64,000 nucleotides of DNA from Yinghuangia seranimata. GTDB taxonomy: Bacteria; Actinomycetota; Actinomycetes; Streptomycetales; Streptomycetaceae. Where the stretch lies: positions 1 through 64,000 of the forward strand of contig NZ_JASAOI010000059.1 in NCBI RefSeq assembly GCF_029953285.1. The letters run 5' to 3'. The notes under the pieces are model-generated. The model did not search any database, was not told where the DNA came from, and worked only from the letters and a program-made list of their open reading frames with translations. The translations under genes and the position numbers were made by a program. Shown here piece by piece: positions 46,021-54,858 of this stretch; the stretch's first letter is position 1, and every line of letters starts with the position of its first letter.

Positions 46021-46890
46021 TCAGGCCGGCGCGCCGAAGTCCTGCGTCCACCACGGGCCACCCGGGCTCGTGTTGATGCCCACGCCGAGCTCCGTGTAGC
46101 TGCACCTCAGGATGTTGGCGCGGTGACCGGGGCTGTTCATCCAGGCGTCCATCACGGCGGCGGGGGTCTGCTGACCTCGCGCGATGTTCTCGCCGTAGCT
46201 GCTCCAGTTGTACCCGGCCGCGGTGATGCGGTCGCCGGGGTCGTGCCCGTCCGGGTCGGTGTGATCGAAGAAGTTGCGCGCCGCCATGTCGTCGCTGAGG
46301 CCCTTCGCGGCCGCGTCCAGCCGGGCGTTGTCGGTCAGCGGCCCGCACCCGGCCTTGGCGCGCTCCACGTTGGTCAGCCGAAGGACCTCGGCCGCGAAGG
46401 TGCTCGCCGGTCCCGTGGCCGGAGGATTCGTATGCGGCGCGGCCGTCGTGGGAGTCCGCGTCGTGGCCGACGGACGGGCGCTGGTCGGTTGCGCGGTCGG
46501 AGTCGGCGACGCGGCGGGCGTCGCGTCGGCCGTGGACGGGGCGGAAGCCGTCGAGCTTGCGGAAGGGCTCGGTATCGGGTGCTCGGGGGCTTGTTGCGAG
46601 GCGGACGTGCCGCCGGGCGCCACGTCGAACTGCCGGGCCGCCAGGGGGTCTGCCGCCGCTCCGGACGCGCCGACCCCTGGGCGCCCGCCGCCGGCTCGGG
46701 GAGAGCCGCCGGAGACGATGCCGCCGACCGCGACCGCCGCACCGACGACGGCCAGGACCGCGCCGACGACCCAGACCCGGGACCACCGCCCCCGCCGCGC
46801 CCGTCGTCGGTGCCCGCCGTGCGTGCCCTGCCCGTGCCGCCCGCCGCGCGCCCTGCGCCGTCCGGGTGCCGTTCCGTTCCGGTTGCCCAC
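46021..46890 (-). CDS. SCP/CAP (PR-1-like) domain protein, membrane-anchored
   Basis: About 289 residues from GTG 46890 (AAGGGC upstream). An Arg/Gly-rich cytoplasmic start is followed by one membrane segment (VWVVGAVLAVVGAAVAVGGI), then a Ser/Thr/Pro linker of about 90 residues. A CAP domain closes the protein, with the signatures RLTNVERAKAGCGPLT, HTDPDGHDPGDRITAAGYNW, YGENIA, WMNSPGHRANIL and GVGINTSPGGPWWTQDF. Bacterial CAP proteins are exported and bind wall or lipid components, possibly hydrolytic; the exact role is unknown. Stands alone. Confidence 0.9.
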   Translation of the reverse strand: MGNRNGTAPGRRRARGGRHGQGTHGGHRRRARRGRWSRVWVVGAVLAVVGAAVAVGGIVSGGSPRAGGGRPGVGASGAAADPLAARQFDVAPGGTSASQQAPEHPIPSPSASSTASAPSTADATPAASPTPTAQPTSARPSATTRTPTTAAPHTNPPATGPASTFAAEVLRLTNVERAKAGCGPLTDNARLDAAAKGLSDDMAARNFFDHTDPDGHDPGDRITAAGYNWSSYGENIARGQQTPAAVMDAWMNSPGHRANILRCSYTELGVGINTSPGGPWWTQDFGAPA

Positions 46891-47069
46891 GCTGTTCCAG
46901 CCCTTCGCTGAACCGTCGACCCGGAGCAGGCCGACATACAGGAGACCTGCGAGCCGAAGCGGGATAACACAAGATCGCGCACTCACCTGCCGTCGGGCCC
47001 GCGTGACGTCGGCTGTGCGCGTGACGTCGGCAGGCCGGGTGGCTCGTGCCCGACGGTGGCAGGCGAGCG

Positions 47070-47177
47070 TCACGCGCTGGGGAGCACGAGCGTGACGTCC
47101 ATGCCGTGCTCCCGCGCGGTGCAGGCGAGTTCGCATCCGACGAACCCGCCGCCGACGATCACCACATGGCGGACCCG
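47070..47177 (-). pseudogene. remnant of a FAD/NAD(P)-dependent oxidoreductase (Rossmann strand)
   Basis: About 35 codons reading RVRHVVIVGGGFVGCELACT, then AREHGMDVTLVLPSA and a stop. G-x-G-x-x-G with the following acidic/hydrophobic pattern is the NAD-binding unit of pyridine-nucleotide disulfide-type oxidoreductases. No FAD motif or C-terminal domain is nearby in any frame, so it is a deletion remnant. Confidence 0.55.
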
Positions 47178-47377
47178 CGAAGTCGGCCGAGCTCGTCGAC
47201 CCCTGGCCCGCCCCCGGCCGCGGCGACTAGTAGTCGACGCTGGGGTCTGCCCGGTGCGCCGGACGGACGCCTGGGTCCGCGCCACGGGCCGGTCATGGTC
47301 GTGAAATCGCGCGAAATGTCGCAAAGGTCCGCCATGCTGGTCGATCATTGAGGAGTCCCCAGCAGGGAGGGCCTGGC

Positions 47378-48802
47378 ATGGCAGCGACACCGACGGCCGG
47401 CATCGGCATCGATGCGCACCCGACGCCCGACGAGCGAGCCGCGCGCGGTCGCGCCGCGCGCAAGGCGGTGCCGCGCTCGAGCCACGCCGAGTACCAGGCG
47501 CCGCGTGACCGGTTCGATCCGGTGGACGTGCTCGAGGAGCAGTCGGCGCGGCGCGTCCAGGAGCTCGTGCCGCTCCGGTACGGCCGGATGACCGAGTCGC
47601 CGTTCCGGTTCTACCGCGGGGCGGCGGCCATCATGGCGGGCGACCTGTCGCATACCCCGCAATCGGGGATCCGCGCCCAACTGTGCGGCGACGCGCACCT
47701 GTTGAACTTCCGGCTGCTGGGATCGCCGGAACGCCACCTGCTGTTCGACATCAACGACTTCGACGAGACGCTGCCGGGGCCGTGGGAGTGGGACGTCAAG
47801 CGGCTCAGCGCGAGCCTCGTCATCGCCGGCCGCGCCAACGGCTTCGACGACGGCGAGCGCGGCACGATCGTGCGGTCCACGGTGAAGGCGTACCGCGAGT
47901 GGATGGCGCGCTTCGCGGGCATGCCGAACCTGGACGTCTGGTACTCGCAGATCGACCTGGACCGCCTGCAGCAGCTGATGCTGCGCAAACTCGGCAAGCG
48001 CGAACGCGAGCGCGTCACCAAGGCCGCCGAGAAGGCCCGACGCCGCGACAACCTCCAGGTGTTCGAGAAGCTCACCGAGGTCGTGGACGGCCGCCGCCGC
48101 ATCGCCTCCGACCCGCCGCTGCTCGAACCCGTCCGCGAACTGCTCTCCGACCACGACGCCGAGCAGCTCTCGGGCCGCATCACCGAACTGATCGCGCGGT
48201 ACAGCCAGAGCATTCCGTCCGACCGGCGTGAACTGCTCGGCCAGTTCCGCGTGGTCGACATGGCCCGCAAGGTCGTCGGCGTAGGCAGCGTGGGGACGCG
48301 CTGCTGGATCGTCCTGCTCCTCGGCCGAGACGACCAGGACCCACTGTTCCTCCAGGCCAAGGAGGCCGACACCTCGGTCCTGGCGCCCTACTGCGGCGCG
48401 AGCCAGTACGACCAGCAGGGCGAACGCGTCGTCGCGGGCCAGCGGATGATGCAGGCCGCGAGCGACATCTTCCTCGGCTTCGAACGCGTGCAGGGCATCG
48501 ACAACCAGCAACGCGACTTCTACGTACGCCAGTTGCGTGACTGGAAGTGGATCGCCACGCCGGAGACCATGGACCCGGGCGAACTGGCCGAGTTCGGCCA
48601 GGCCTGCGGCGCGAACCTCGCCCGCGCACACGCCCGTTCCGGGGACCGCATCGCGATCGCGGCGTACCTCGGCAGCAGCGACTCCTTCGACCGCGCGCTC
48701 GCCACGTTCGCGGAGAGCTACGCGGACCAGAACGAACGCGACCACCAGGCGCTCCTGGACGCGATCGCGAGCGGGAGGCTGCCGGCGGAGAAGGGCGTCT
48801 GA
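47378..48802 (+). CDS. DUF2252 family protein (kinase-like fold)
   Basis: 474 residues from ATG 47378 (GGGAGGG 6 bases upstream). DUF2252 signatures: VPLRYGRMTESPFRFYRGAA, CGDAHLLNF and FDINDFDETLPGPWEWDVKR. The GDAH-x-x-NF and DFDE elements look like the catalytic and metal-binding loops of aminoglycoside-phosphotransferase-like kinases, so a small-molecule or protein kinase activity is plausible but unproven. Soluble. Stand-alone gene; converges with the small hypothetical at 48822. Confidence 0.93.
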   Translation: MAATPTAGIGIDAHPTPDERAARGRAARKAVPRSSHAEYQAPRDRFDPVDVLEEQSARRVQELVPLRYGRMTESPFRFYRGAAAIMAGDLSHTPQSGIRAQLCGDAHLLNFRLLGSPERHLLFDINDFDETLPGPWEWDVKRLSASLVIAGRANGFDDGERGTIVRSTVKAYREWMARFAGMPNLDVWYSQIDLDRLQQLMLRKLGKRERERVTKAAEKARRRDNLQVFEKLTEVVDGRRRIASDPPLLEPVRELLSDHDAEQLSGRITELIARYSQSIPSDRRELLGQFRVVDMARKVVGVGSVGTRCWIVLLLGRDDQDPLFLQAKEADTSVLAPYCGASQYDQQGERVVAGQRMMQAASDIFLGFERVQGIDNQQRDFYVRQLRDWKWIATPETMDPGELAEFGQACGANLARAHARSGDRIAIAAYLGSSDSFDRALATFAESYADQNERDHQALLDAIASGRLPAEKGV

Positions 48803-48821
48803 GAGGGACGATGACGACCGA

Positions 48822-49163
48822 TCAGGAGCTCTCCATCCACGCCAGGTTGACGGCCTGGTCGTAGGCCACCCCCGGTTGGACCGGCCCTTCCGGAGGCAGC
48901 GGCGGGTCGCCCAGTGCGGGCCAGGCCTGCCGGACGTCGACGAGCAGCGTCCGGAACCCGCTGCCGTGGGCGGCGGCGTGCAGGGCATCCAACGCGGCCT
49001 GCAGCGAGTCGGCTTCGGCGGCGGCGCGCAGCGCCGGCGCCGCCATCGCCTTCCGCAGCACGTTCGGCGTGCCTGTGGGCGAGGTGATCGTGGTGCTGGG
49101 AATCCGTTCGTCGTCGAGCACCTGTCGCCACCAGAGCAGCGGATCGCCGAACGCAGCCGGCAT
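48822..49163 (-). CDS. small hypothetical protein
   Basis: 113 residues, high third-position GC throughout, ATG 49163 preceded by AGGGG. It has sequences FGDPLLWWRQVLDDERIPST and HAAAHGSGFRTLLVDVRQAW and no known motif, signal or membrane segment. It lies 60 bp downstream of the MATE exporter on the same strand and may be co-transcribed. Function unknown. Confidence 0.6.
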   Translation of the reverse strand: MPAAFGDPLLWWRQVLDDERIPSTTITSPTGTPNVLRKAMAAPALRAAAEADSLQAALDALHAAAHGSGFRTLLVDVRQAWPALGDPPLPPEGPVQPGVAYDQAVNLAWMESS

Positions 49164-49223
49164 CGGCAGCCCCTGGATCGCCTCCGCGCTAGACGCCCTC
49201 AGGGGTGAACGGTCCGCCGCGCG

Positions 49224-50582
49224 TCAGCCGGTCGGGGCAGCCGCCCGGGCCAGGGCGCTGCCCTCGTCCGACAGCTTTCGGATGTGCCGTACGGCGATGA
49301 GCGGCACGCTCACCCCGATGAGGTTGCACCACGCCACGGCCGCGTAGAAGCCTTCCGCGCTGCCGGCGGCGTGTGCCGCGGCAGAGCTGACCGCGACGAT
49401 CAGGCCGAAGTAGACGACGTTGAGCGCGATGGCCCGGAAACCGCCGCCGGTCTCCTCCATGACGGTCAGCGAGGTGAGCACGGGGCCCTGGACGGCGAAG
49501 GTGAGCGCCACGGCTCCCAGGTAGCTGCCGGCGGCCGCGGCCACCCCGGCGTCCCCGCTGATCAGCCGCGCCACGGGGTCGTGCACCAACCACACCAGCA
49601 CCGCGATCGCGACATAGGCCATGACGGTGATCTCGATGCCGCCGCGCATCGACGCACGTATGCGCGGCCAATCGCCCTTGCCCCGCTGCTGGTTGATGAT
49701 GATGGCGGTGGCTGTGCCCAGGACCGTTCCCGGCAGCAGGACGACGTTCTGCACGGAGGACACGACCGTGAACCCGGCCACGGCGTTCTGCCCGTAGTTC
49801 CCGAGAACGCCGATGACCACGAGGTTGTACGCGGAGATCACGAGGAGCGACATGGCGATCGGTACGCCTATGCGGCGCAGGTCGGCAAGGACTTCGCGCC
49901 GCCAGACCAGGAGGGCCGGAGGATGCCACAGCTCGGTGCGGCGCATCTGCACCAGGCCCATGGCCAGGCCGGCGAGCCCCGCTGTCGCCTCGGCGACGGG
50001 CACCGCAGCCACCCCGATGTCGGTGCCGAGCCCGAGGCCGGCCACGAGTCCGATCCGTACGCTCGCCGTGCACACGGCCAGGAGCGTGGCATGCCGCACG
50101 TACCCGAAGCCGCGCAGGCTGGACGCGCAGAGCTCGGCGCCGATGACCAGCAGATTGGCTGCGCTGGTCCACCGCAGGAAGGAGACGAACGTGTCCTGTT
50201 GCTCGGCGTCCACATGGATGAGGCCGGTCAGCAGGGGAGCCGCGATCACGAGGAACAGGTAGAGGGCCGCGCCGATGACGAGCCAGACCTTGGCCAGGCT
50301 GGCGGCGTTCGCCATGACATCCCGGGGACGCCCGGCCCCCTTGCTGATCGCGGCGGCGACCTGATGGGAGACCGCGAAGCCCATGGTCACCGCGATGACG
50401 ACGAGGCTGACCGGCTGATACAGGGAGCGAATGTAAATGGCGTCGCCCCCCATACGCCCCAGAACGGCGACGATTCCGAGCTGGACGGCGAAATTGAGGG
50501 CCTCAGCCACAAAGAGCGGAACGGCGAGGCCCGATATGGTGCGCCACACGCCCCGTCTTTCTTGCCTGGCCAGGGAAAACAC
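49224..50582 (-). CDS. MATE family efflux transporter
   Basis: 452 residues with about twelve membrane helices in two related bundles. MATE-type features include WRTISGLAVPLFVAEALNFA, MGFAVSHQVAAAISKGAG and PGTVLGTATAIIINQQRGKG with their Gly-rich paired-helix pattern. These use H+ or Na+ gradients to expel cationic drugs or metabolites. GTG 50582 has GGAGG 5 bases upstream, which fixes the start. Probably first gene of a unit with the small hypothetical downstream. Confidence 0.92.
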   Translation of the reverse strand: MFSLARQERRGVWRTISGLAVPLFVAEALNFAVQLGIVAVLGRMGGDAIYIRSLYQPVSLVVIAVTMGFAVSHQVAAAISKGAGRPRDVMANAASLAKVWLVIGAALYLFLVIAAPLLTGLIHVDAEQQDTFVSFLRWTSAANLLVIGAELCASSLRGFGYVRHATLLAVCTASVRIGLVAGLGLGTDIGVAAVPVAEATAGLAGLAMGLVQMRRTELWHPPALLVWRREVLADLRRIGVPIAMSLLVISAYNLVVIGVLGNYGQNAVAGFTVVSSVQNVVLLPGTVLGTATAIIINQQRGKGDWPRIRASMRGGIEITVMAYVAIAVLVWLVHDPVARLISGDAGVAAAAGSYLGAVALTFAVQGPVLTSLTVMEETGGGFRAIALNVVYFGLIVAVSSAAAHAAGSAEGFYAAVAWCNLIGVSVPLIAVRHIRKLSDEGSALARAAAPTG

Positions 50583-50734
50583 GCGTACCTCCGGGAATTC
50601 GGCGCCTGGGCGTGAGCGGGGACAAGGGGTCGCGGGACGCTAGCGACATTCATCGAAGAATGTCCACAGGGGCCTGCCAGAGGGCTTCGGCCCGAACGTC
50701 TGCGAACGTGATCCGCAGCGGGCATGCTGTCCGG

Positions 50735-51118
50735 GTGACCGATCTGGTTGTCCGCGCCGCAGGCGCTGAGGACTTGCTGGCCGTCTTGGGCGTGCATGCC
50801 CGTCGTGATCCGGGCGGTGACGTGCCGCGGTCCGCCTCCGCGGTCGAACGGCGGACCTGGGACCGGGTGACCCGGTCCGAGGAACTGACCGTCTATCTCG
50901 CCGAGGTCGACGGCGAACCGGTGGGGACGGCGACGCTGATGGTGATGCCGAACGTGACCTATGGCTGTGCGCCGACGGCGTTCGTCGAGGCCGTGGTGGT
51001 CGCTGCGGAGCATCGGCGCCAGGGCATCGCCCGCGCGATGCTTCGGCAGCTCCTCGCGGACGCGCGATCCGCCCGTTCACGGGCGCCCGGTGTCCCGGCC
51101 GTCGCGACTGTGGTCTGA
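50735..51118 (+). pseudogene. C-terminally truncated GNAT acetyltransferase
   Basis: From GTG 50735 the frame reads DLVVRAAGAEDLLAVLGVHA, PVGTATLMVMPNVTY and then the acetyl-CoA loop EAVVVAAEHRRQGIARAML. That is the first three quarters of a GNAT enzyme. After LADARSA the sequence turns into random-like residues and stops, losing the last helix and two strands (motif B). No other frame restores the end, and the convergent neighbour starts within 10 bp. Likely inactive through a 3' deletion. Confidence 0.65.
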
Positions 51119-51127
51119 CGGGACGGA

Positions 51128-52168
51128 TCACTCTGGTGGGGACGGGTTCGCGATGAGCAACCCCGTTCCCAGTGCCGTGAGTTCGTGGACGACGCTGCGG
51201 CCGTCGCGGTGTGTCGCGATGAGGCCCGCCTCGCGCAGCACCGTGGCGTGGACCGATGCGGCGGGCGCACTGACGCCCAGCCGACGGGCGAGCCCGCTGG
51301 TGGACGCGGGGACGGCCAAGGCGCGGAGCGCGCGGGCGCGACCCGCGCCGATCAGGGTCGCGAGCGTGTCGCGGTCGCGCAGGTGTCCGCCGTCCGTGGC
51401 CATCGCCGAGTACATGAGGACGGGGGCGCCGTGCTGCGCCGACGTGAGATGGACGCTGTCACGTGCGAACGCGAAGGGCATGAGGGTGAGACCGGTTCCC
51501 GGCGCGGTGCCGGGGATCGGGCCGCAGGTGTCCGGGAGCAGGAGTCGGCCGCTTTCCCAACGGACCGAGGGGTGGAGCGTCTCCAGGACCGCACCGGGCC
51601 CCGCGCCCATGAAGACGCGCGAGCGGTGCGACAGGTCGAGGTGGAGCCGCCGCCGTATGTCGGGCCAATCGTCGGCCAGGCACGCGCGGAACAGTGCCTG
51701 AGCGGCCTGCACGAGACGCGGTATCGAGCGCGTCGTGCCGTCACGCAATTCGCCTATGAGGCCTGGCTCCCGGCCATTCGTGCCCCCGTTCCGCGAGACG
51801 TCGGCGGGGCTCGCCGCAGGGGCGCGGTCCGGCACGTCGTACATGGCGAGCGCGGCGGTGATCTCCTCAGCGCTGGCGGCGCGCAGGTAGTCCAGTTCGT
51901 CATCGATGGTCGGCTCGAAAACGCCCGGATCGGCGGCGGGCATCGGCAGCAGGAACGGCGGGAGGCGGGTCGGATCCGCGTTGATGAGCTCGACCAGCGG
52001 CATCGCCTGCGCCGGGACGTTGCGCCGGGCTGTGCGCCACCAGCGCTGGCGTAGCGGGGACCGTCGGCCGCACGGACTGTTGTGGACCCCGTGCACCAGG
52101 TGTCCGAGTGCCGAGGTCGCGAAGCGGGTGCGTGCCAGGTCGTCCGCGCCGAAGGCCAACGTCTGCAC
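51128..52168 (-). CDS. ArsR-like winged-helix regulator (DUF5937-like), paralogue of the one at 9989
   Basis: 346 residues from GTG 52168 with GGGGGAG upstream. It opens with the family block LAFGADDLARTRFATSALGH, has a middle domain with LEFGEP-type strands replaced by RLLLPDTCGPI and MLMYS-like segments, and a C-terminal winged helix (LAVPASTSGLARRLGVSAPA, DGRSVVHELTALG). It resembles the regulator at 9989-10960 in layout and length. No obvious target lies next to it: upstream is the WYL regulator on the same strand. Ligand unknown. Confidence 0.83.
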   Translation of the reverse strand: MQTLAFGADDLARTRFATSALGHLVHGVHNSPCGRRSPLRQRWWRTARRNVPAQAMPLVELINADPTRLPPFLLPMPAADPGVFEPTIDDELDYLRAASAEEITAALAMYDVPDRAPAASPADVSRNGGTNGREPGLIGELRDGTTRSIPRLVQAAQALFRACLADDWPDIRRRLHLDLSHRSRVFMGAGPGAVLETLHPSVRWESGRLLLPDTCGPIPGTAPGTGLTLMPFAFARDSVHLTSAQHGAPVLMYSAMATDGGHLRDRDTLATLIGAGRARALRALAVPASTSGLARRLGVSAPAASVHATVLREAGLIATHRDGRSVVHELTALGTGLLIANPSPPE

Positions 52169-52311
52169 CGGATGCTCCCCCGTGATGACGATCGCGGTTG
52201 TTCCGACGCGACAGTCTGTGCCGGGCGAGGGCTCAGCGGAAGAGGCGGCACGAGGCCCGTCGGACGGTGGCGGGCACGGCCCGAACCGGTGGCGGCCCGA
52301 CCCACCCGCCG

Positions 52312-53301
52312 CTATGTGCCTGCGGCGTTGGCGTAGCGAGCGGCGAGTTGGGCGAAGGCATTGGTCAGTTCCGGTGGGCCGATGACGTGGATGTCGGTGT
52401 CGAAGCGGCCGATGGCGGCGGCGAGGCCGGTCCACGACCAGGAGCCGAGGGTGAGGCGGCTGCGGTCGGGGCCGAGGTCTTCGACGATTCCGTCCTGCGC
52501 GAAGGGGGCCACTGCCTGGGCGGGGAGGTCGAGGACGACCTCGCCGCGGCAGGGCCAGTCGGCGGTGGAGCCGTCGGTTCCGCGGAATCGGCCGGCGAGG
52601 AACGCGCCCAGGTCCCTGCCGGGGAGATCGCGTGGGGTGAAGCGCGGGCCGGTGGGGGTGCGGGGGCGTATGCGGTCCACACGGAAGGTGCGCCAGTCGC
52701 CCCGGTCGAGGTCCCAGGCGACCAGGTACCAGTGGCCGCGCCAGGTGACGAGGTGGTGGGGTTGGGTCCGGCGGGGTTGCCCGGCGGGGTCGACGGCGTC
52801 GGCGGCGTCGGACCCGTAGGCGAAGCGCAGCTCCTCACGGGCGTGGATGACGCGGCTCAACTCCACGAGGAGCTGCGTGCCGACCGGCGGGGTGCCACCG
52901 GTGTCGGGAGGCCGGAGGGCGGTGACCTGCAGCAGGTCGATGCGCCGGCGCAGACGGGACGGCAGGACCTGGCGAATCGTGGACAGGGCCCGTGCGGCGT
53001 CCTCACCGATCGTGGTGTCGGTGGCCGCGCTCTGCAGGGCGAGCGCCAAGGCGACGGCTTGGCCGTCGTCGAACAGCAGCGGGGGCAGTTGCGAGCCGGC
53101 GTCCAAGCGGTAGCCGCCGGCGGGCCCCTTGAACGCGCGGATCGGGTAGCCCAGTTCCCGAAGACGGTCGATGTCGCGGCGCACCGTACGCGGGGTGACG
53201 TCCAGCCGCTCGGCGAGGTCGTCACCGGACCAGTCGCGAGACGTCTGAAGCAGCGAGAGCAGCGCCAACAGGCGCGAGGACGTCTTCTGCATGCTCGCCA
53301 T
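52312..53301 (-). CDS. YafY-type WYL-domain transcriptional regulator
   Basis: 329 residues. An N-terminal HTH of the DeoR/HTH_11 type (RLLALLSLLQTSRDWSGDDL, VTPRTVRRDIDRLRELGY) is followed by a WYL domain with WRGHWYLVAWDLDRGDWRTFRVDRI and a C-terminal WCX segment. WYL regulators sense small molecules or nucleic-acid ends. It is divergent from a PhnB-like VOC gene, a recurrent pairing in actinobacteria in which the regulator represses the VOC gene. ATG 53301 has GGGAG upstream; ATG 53292 is also possible. Confidence 0.93.
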   Translation of the reverse strand: MASMQKTSSRLLALLSLLQTSRDWSGDDLAERLDVTPRTVRRDIDRLRELGYPIRAFKGPAGGYRLDAGSQLPPLLFDDGQAVALALALQSAATDTTIGEDAARALSTIRQVLPSRLRRRIDLLQVTALRPPDTGGTPPVGTQLLVELSRVIHAREELRFAYGSDAADAVDPAGQPRRTQPHHLVTWRGHWYLVAWDLDRGDWRTFRVDRIRPRTPTGPRFTPRDLPGRDLGAFLAGRFRGTDGSTADWPCRGEVVLDLPAQAVAPFAQDGIVEDLGPDRSRLTLGSWSWTGLAAAIGRFDTDIHVIGPPELTNAFAQLAARYANAAGT

Positions 53302-53313
53302 TCTGCTCCCAGT

Positions 53314-53334
53314 ACAGGACACAACCTGTCCGCT
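53314..53334. promoter_or_regulatory. candidate operator between the WYL and VOC genes
   Basis: GGACA (53317-53321), CAACC, TGTCC (53327-53331): a 5-bp inverted repeat just upstream of the WYL regulator start in the shared promoter region. Short, so only suggestive. Confidence 0.35.
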
Positions 53335-53461
53335 ACCCGTGGAACCGTGGGTCTCACGAACGCCAGAGAGGCCACAGCCCCTGGCCACGAGGTCGCCGCC
53401 CGCAGGGCTTTCGTCGCCGTGTCGCGGCGCGCCTCGCCGAACCGCAGCTGAGGAGAACGCC

Positions 53462-53884
53462 ATGTCTGTCACGACGACCACCCACCTGAACTTCCGGGGC
53501 GATGCCCGCGCGGCGCTGGACCACTACGGGTCCGTCTTCGGCGGACGCGTCACCGCCGTCACGTACAAGGACATGGGCAACGTGCAGAACGCGAACGAGG
53601 CGGACTGGGTGGTGTGGGGTGAGGTGGTCGGCGACAACGGCTTCCACGTCATGGCCTACGACGTGCCCTCCCAGCTGCCCTGGGGGCAGGGCAGCAACCC
53701 GTTCTTCGTCTCTGTGCGCGGTGACGACGCCGACGAGATCAGCGCACTGTGGCAGAAGCTCGCCGAGGGGTCGACGGTGGTGCAGCCGCTGGAACCGTCG
53801 CAGTGGGCACCGCTGTACGGCATGCTCACCGACCGCTTCGGCGTGACCTGGGTCCTGGACGTGGCAGCCCCGTACAACGGCTGA
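53462..53884 (+). CDS. VOC family protein (PhnB-like)
   Basis: 140 residues, ATG 53462 with GAGGAG 6 bases upstream. PhnB-like vicinal-oxygen-chelate domain (HLNFRGDARAALDHYGSVFG, VVWGEVVGDNGFHVMAYDVP, MLTDRFGVTWVLDV). The family is often annotated 3-demethylubiquinone-9 3-methyltransferase, wrongly; it binds small molecules or metals. Divergent WYL gene is its probable regulator. It ends before a perfect hairpin. Confidence 0.92.
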   Translation: MSVTTTTHLNFRGDARAALDHYGSVFGGRVTAVTYKDMGNVQNANEADWVVWGEVVGDNGFHVMAYDVPSQLPWGQGSNPFFVSVRGDDADEISALWQKLAEGSTVVQPLEPSQWAPLYGMLTDRFGVTWVLDVAAPYNG

Positions 53885-53912
53885 CCCACACCCGTTCAGG
53901 AACGCACGCTCG

Positions 53913-53940
53913 GCCGGGGCCGCCGCGCGGCGGCCCCGGC
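53913..53940. terminator. perfect 12-bp hairpin terminator
   Basis: GCCGGGGCCGCC, loop GCGC, GGCGGCCCCGGC, 28 bp after the VOC stop and before the convergent siderophore-interacting protein gene. Confidence 0.75.
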
Positions 53941-54026
53941 GGGCGGGCGGCCCGCGCGGTGGCGAGGCCGGCGAGGAGGCCCAGGGGGCCCAAAGGACGA
54001 CGAAGGGCAGCATGACGCCGTTGGGG

Positions 54027-54731
54027 TCACCTCGAGTTCCACAAAATGCGGGCGGGGCGGCGGTCGGCGGTCCAGTAGCCCTTGGCGAAGACGTGGTCGG
54101 GCCGGACGCCCGCGCCGTGCACGAGTTCGCGGAGCGCCCGCGCCGCGTGGGCCTCGGTGAGGAGGTAGACCTGTTCGAAGCGGCCCTCCCGGAACTCCTC
54201 GGCGACCGCGGCGAGAAGCCCCTGCGGGTCGCCGGCCGGGGCGCCGTCGCGCTCGAGCCAGCGCACCCGGCCCGCCGCGATCGGGACCCGGTCGGCGGGA
54301 GACTCGGTCTCGACGACGACGGCGGCCTCCTGACCGTCCGGCAGCGCCTCGGTCAGGGCCGCGATCGCCGGCAGGGAGGCTTCGTCGCCGACGAACAGAT
54401 GGCCGTCGGCCAGCCGGAGCTGCAGCTTCCCCTTGGGGCCGACGAACTCCACGGGGGAACCCGTTTCGGCGCTCGCCGCCCAGGTGGTGCCCGGCCCGCC
54501 GGCGGCGTGCAGGACCGCGTCGATGTCCCACTCGCCGACCTTCGGGCGGGCCTGCCGGATGGTGTAGTGCCGCTTGACGCGCCTCCCGCGGGCGTCGGCT
54601 AGCAGCACCTCGACGTCCTGGGCCGGCAGGGGAGTGAGGCCTATGAGAGTCGGGCCGCCCAGGGTGAGTCTGACCGTGCGGGGGGTGAGGTGGCGCCGGG
54701 CCAGCACCGTACAGCGGTGGGTTGTCTTCAT
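54027..54731 (-). CDS. siderophore-interacting protein (FAD-linked ferric-siderophore reductase)
   Basis: 234 residues from ATG 54731 (AGAGGGAAG upstream). FAD-binding domain first (CTVLARRHLTPRTVRLTLGG, KRHYTIRQA, WAASAETGSPVEFVGPKG), then the SIP NAD(P)H domain (FVGDEASLPAIAAL, YLLTEAHAARALREL, FAKGYWTADRRP). It reduces ferric siderophores in the cytoplasm to free iron. It is divergent from a TetR gene with two operator-like repeats between them, so it is probably TetR-controlled rather than classic DmdR/IdeR iron-controlled. Confidence 0.93.
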   Translation of the reverse strand: MKTTHRCTVLARRHLTPRTVRLTLGGPTLIGLTPLPAQDVEVLLADARGRRVKRHYTIRQARPKVGEWDIDAVLHAAGGPGTTWAASAETGSPVEFVGPKGKLQLRLADGHLFVGDEASLPAIAALTEALPDGQEAAVVVETESPADRVPIAAGRVRWLERDGAPAGDPQGLLAAVAEEFREGRFEQVYLLTEAHAARALRELVHGAGVRPDHVFAKGYWTADRRPARILWNSR

Positions 54732-54791
54732 GGGGCTTCCCTCTGGTGTCCGGGGGCGGCGGGGCATGCCTGTGGCGGCCCGCTTCAATTT

Positions 54792-54845
54792 CGAGGCATC
54801 GTGCCTCGGAATGAGGCTAGCAGCATTACGAGGCATCGTGTCTTG
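54792..54845. promoter_or_regulatory. two TetR operator copies between SIP and TetR genes
   Basis: CGAGGCATCGTGCCTCG (54792-54808) is a perfect 7-bp inverted repeat with a TCG spacer. CGAGGCATCGTGTCTTG (54829-54845) is a second copy with a degenerate right arm, 37 bp further on. The second overlaps the likely -10 element of the TetR gene, the expected place for autorepression. Confidence 0.7.
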
Positions 54846-54850
54846 ATAAT
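54845..54850 (+). promoter_or_regulatory. -10 element of a probably leaderless tetR transcript
   Basis: GATAAT lies 8 bp before ATG 54859. Transcription would begin at or within a base or two of the start codon, so the mRNA is likely leaderless; no Shine-Dalgarno is present. Confidence 0.5.
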
Positions 54851-54858
54851 CTGGCCGC

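Noticed and set aside
47001..47031. Direct repeat GCGTGACGTCGGC twice, 18 bp apart
   Set aside because: Only two copies, no matching promoter element; too weak to call a site.
53354..54013. Minus-strand frame with LLAGLATARA-like end below the VOC gene
   Set aside because: Dominated by the terminator hairpin and antisense of the VOC gene; too little to claim a membrane-protein remnant.
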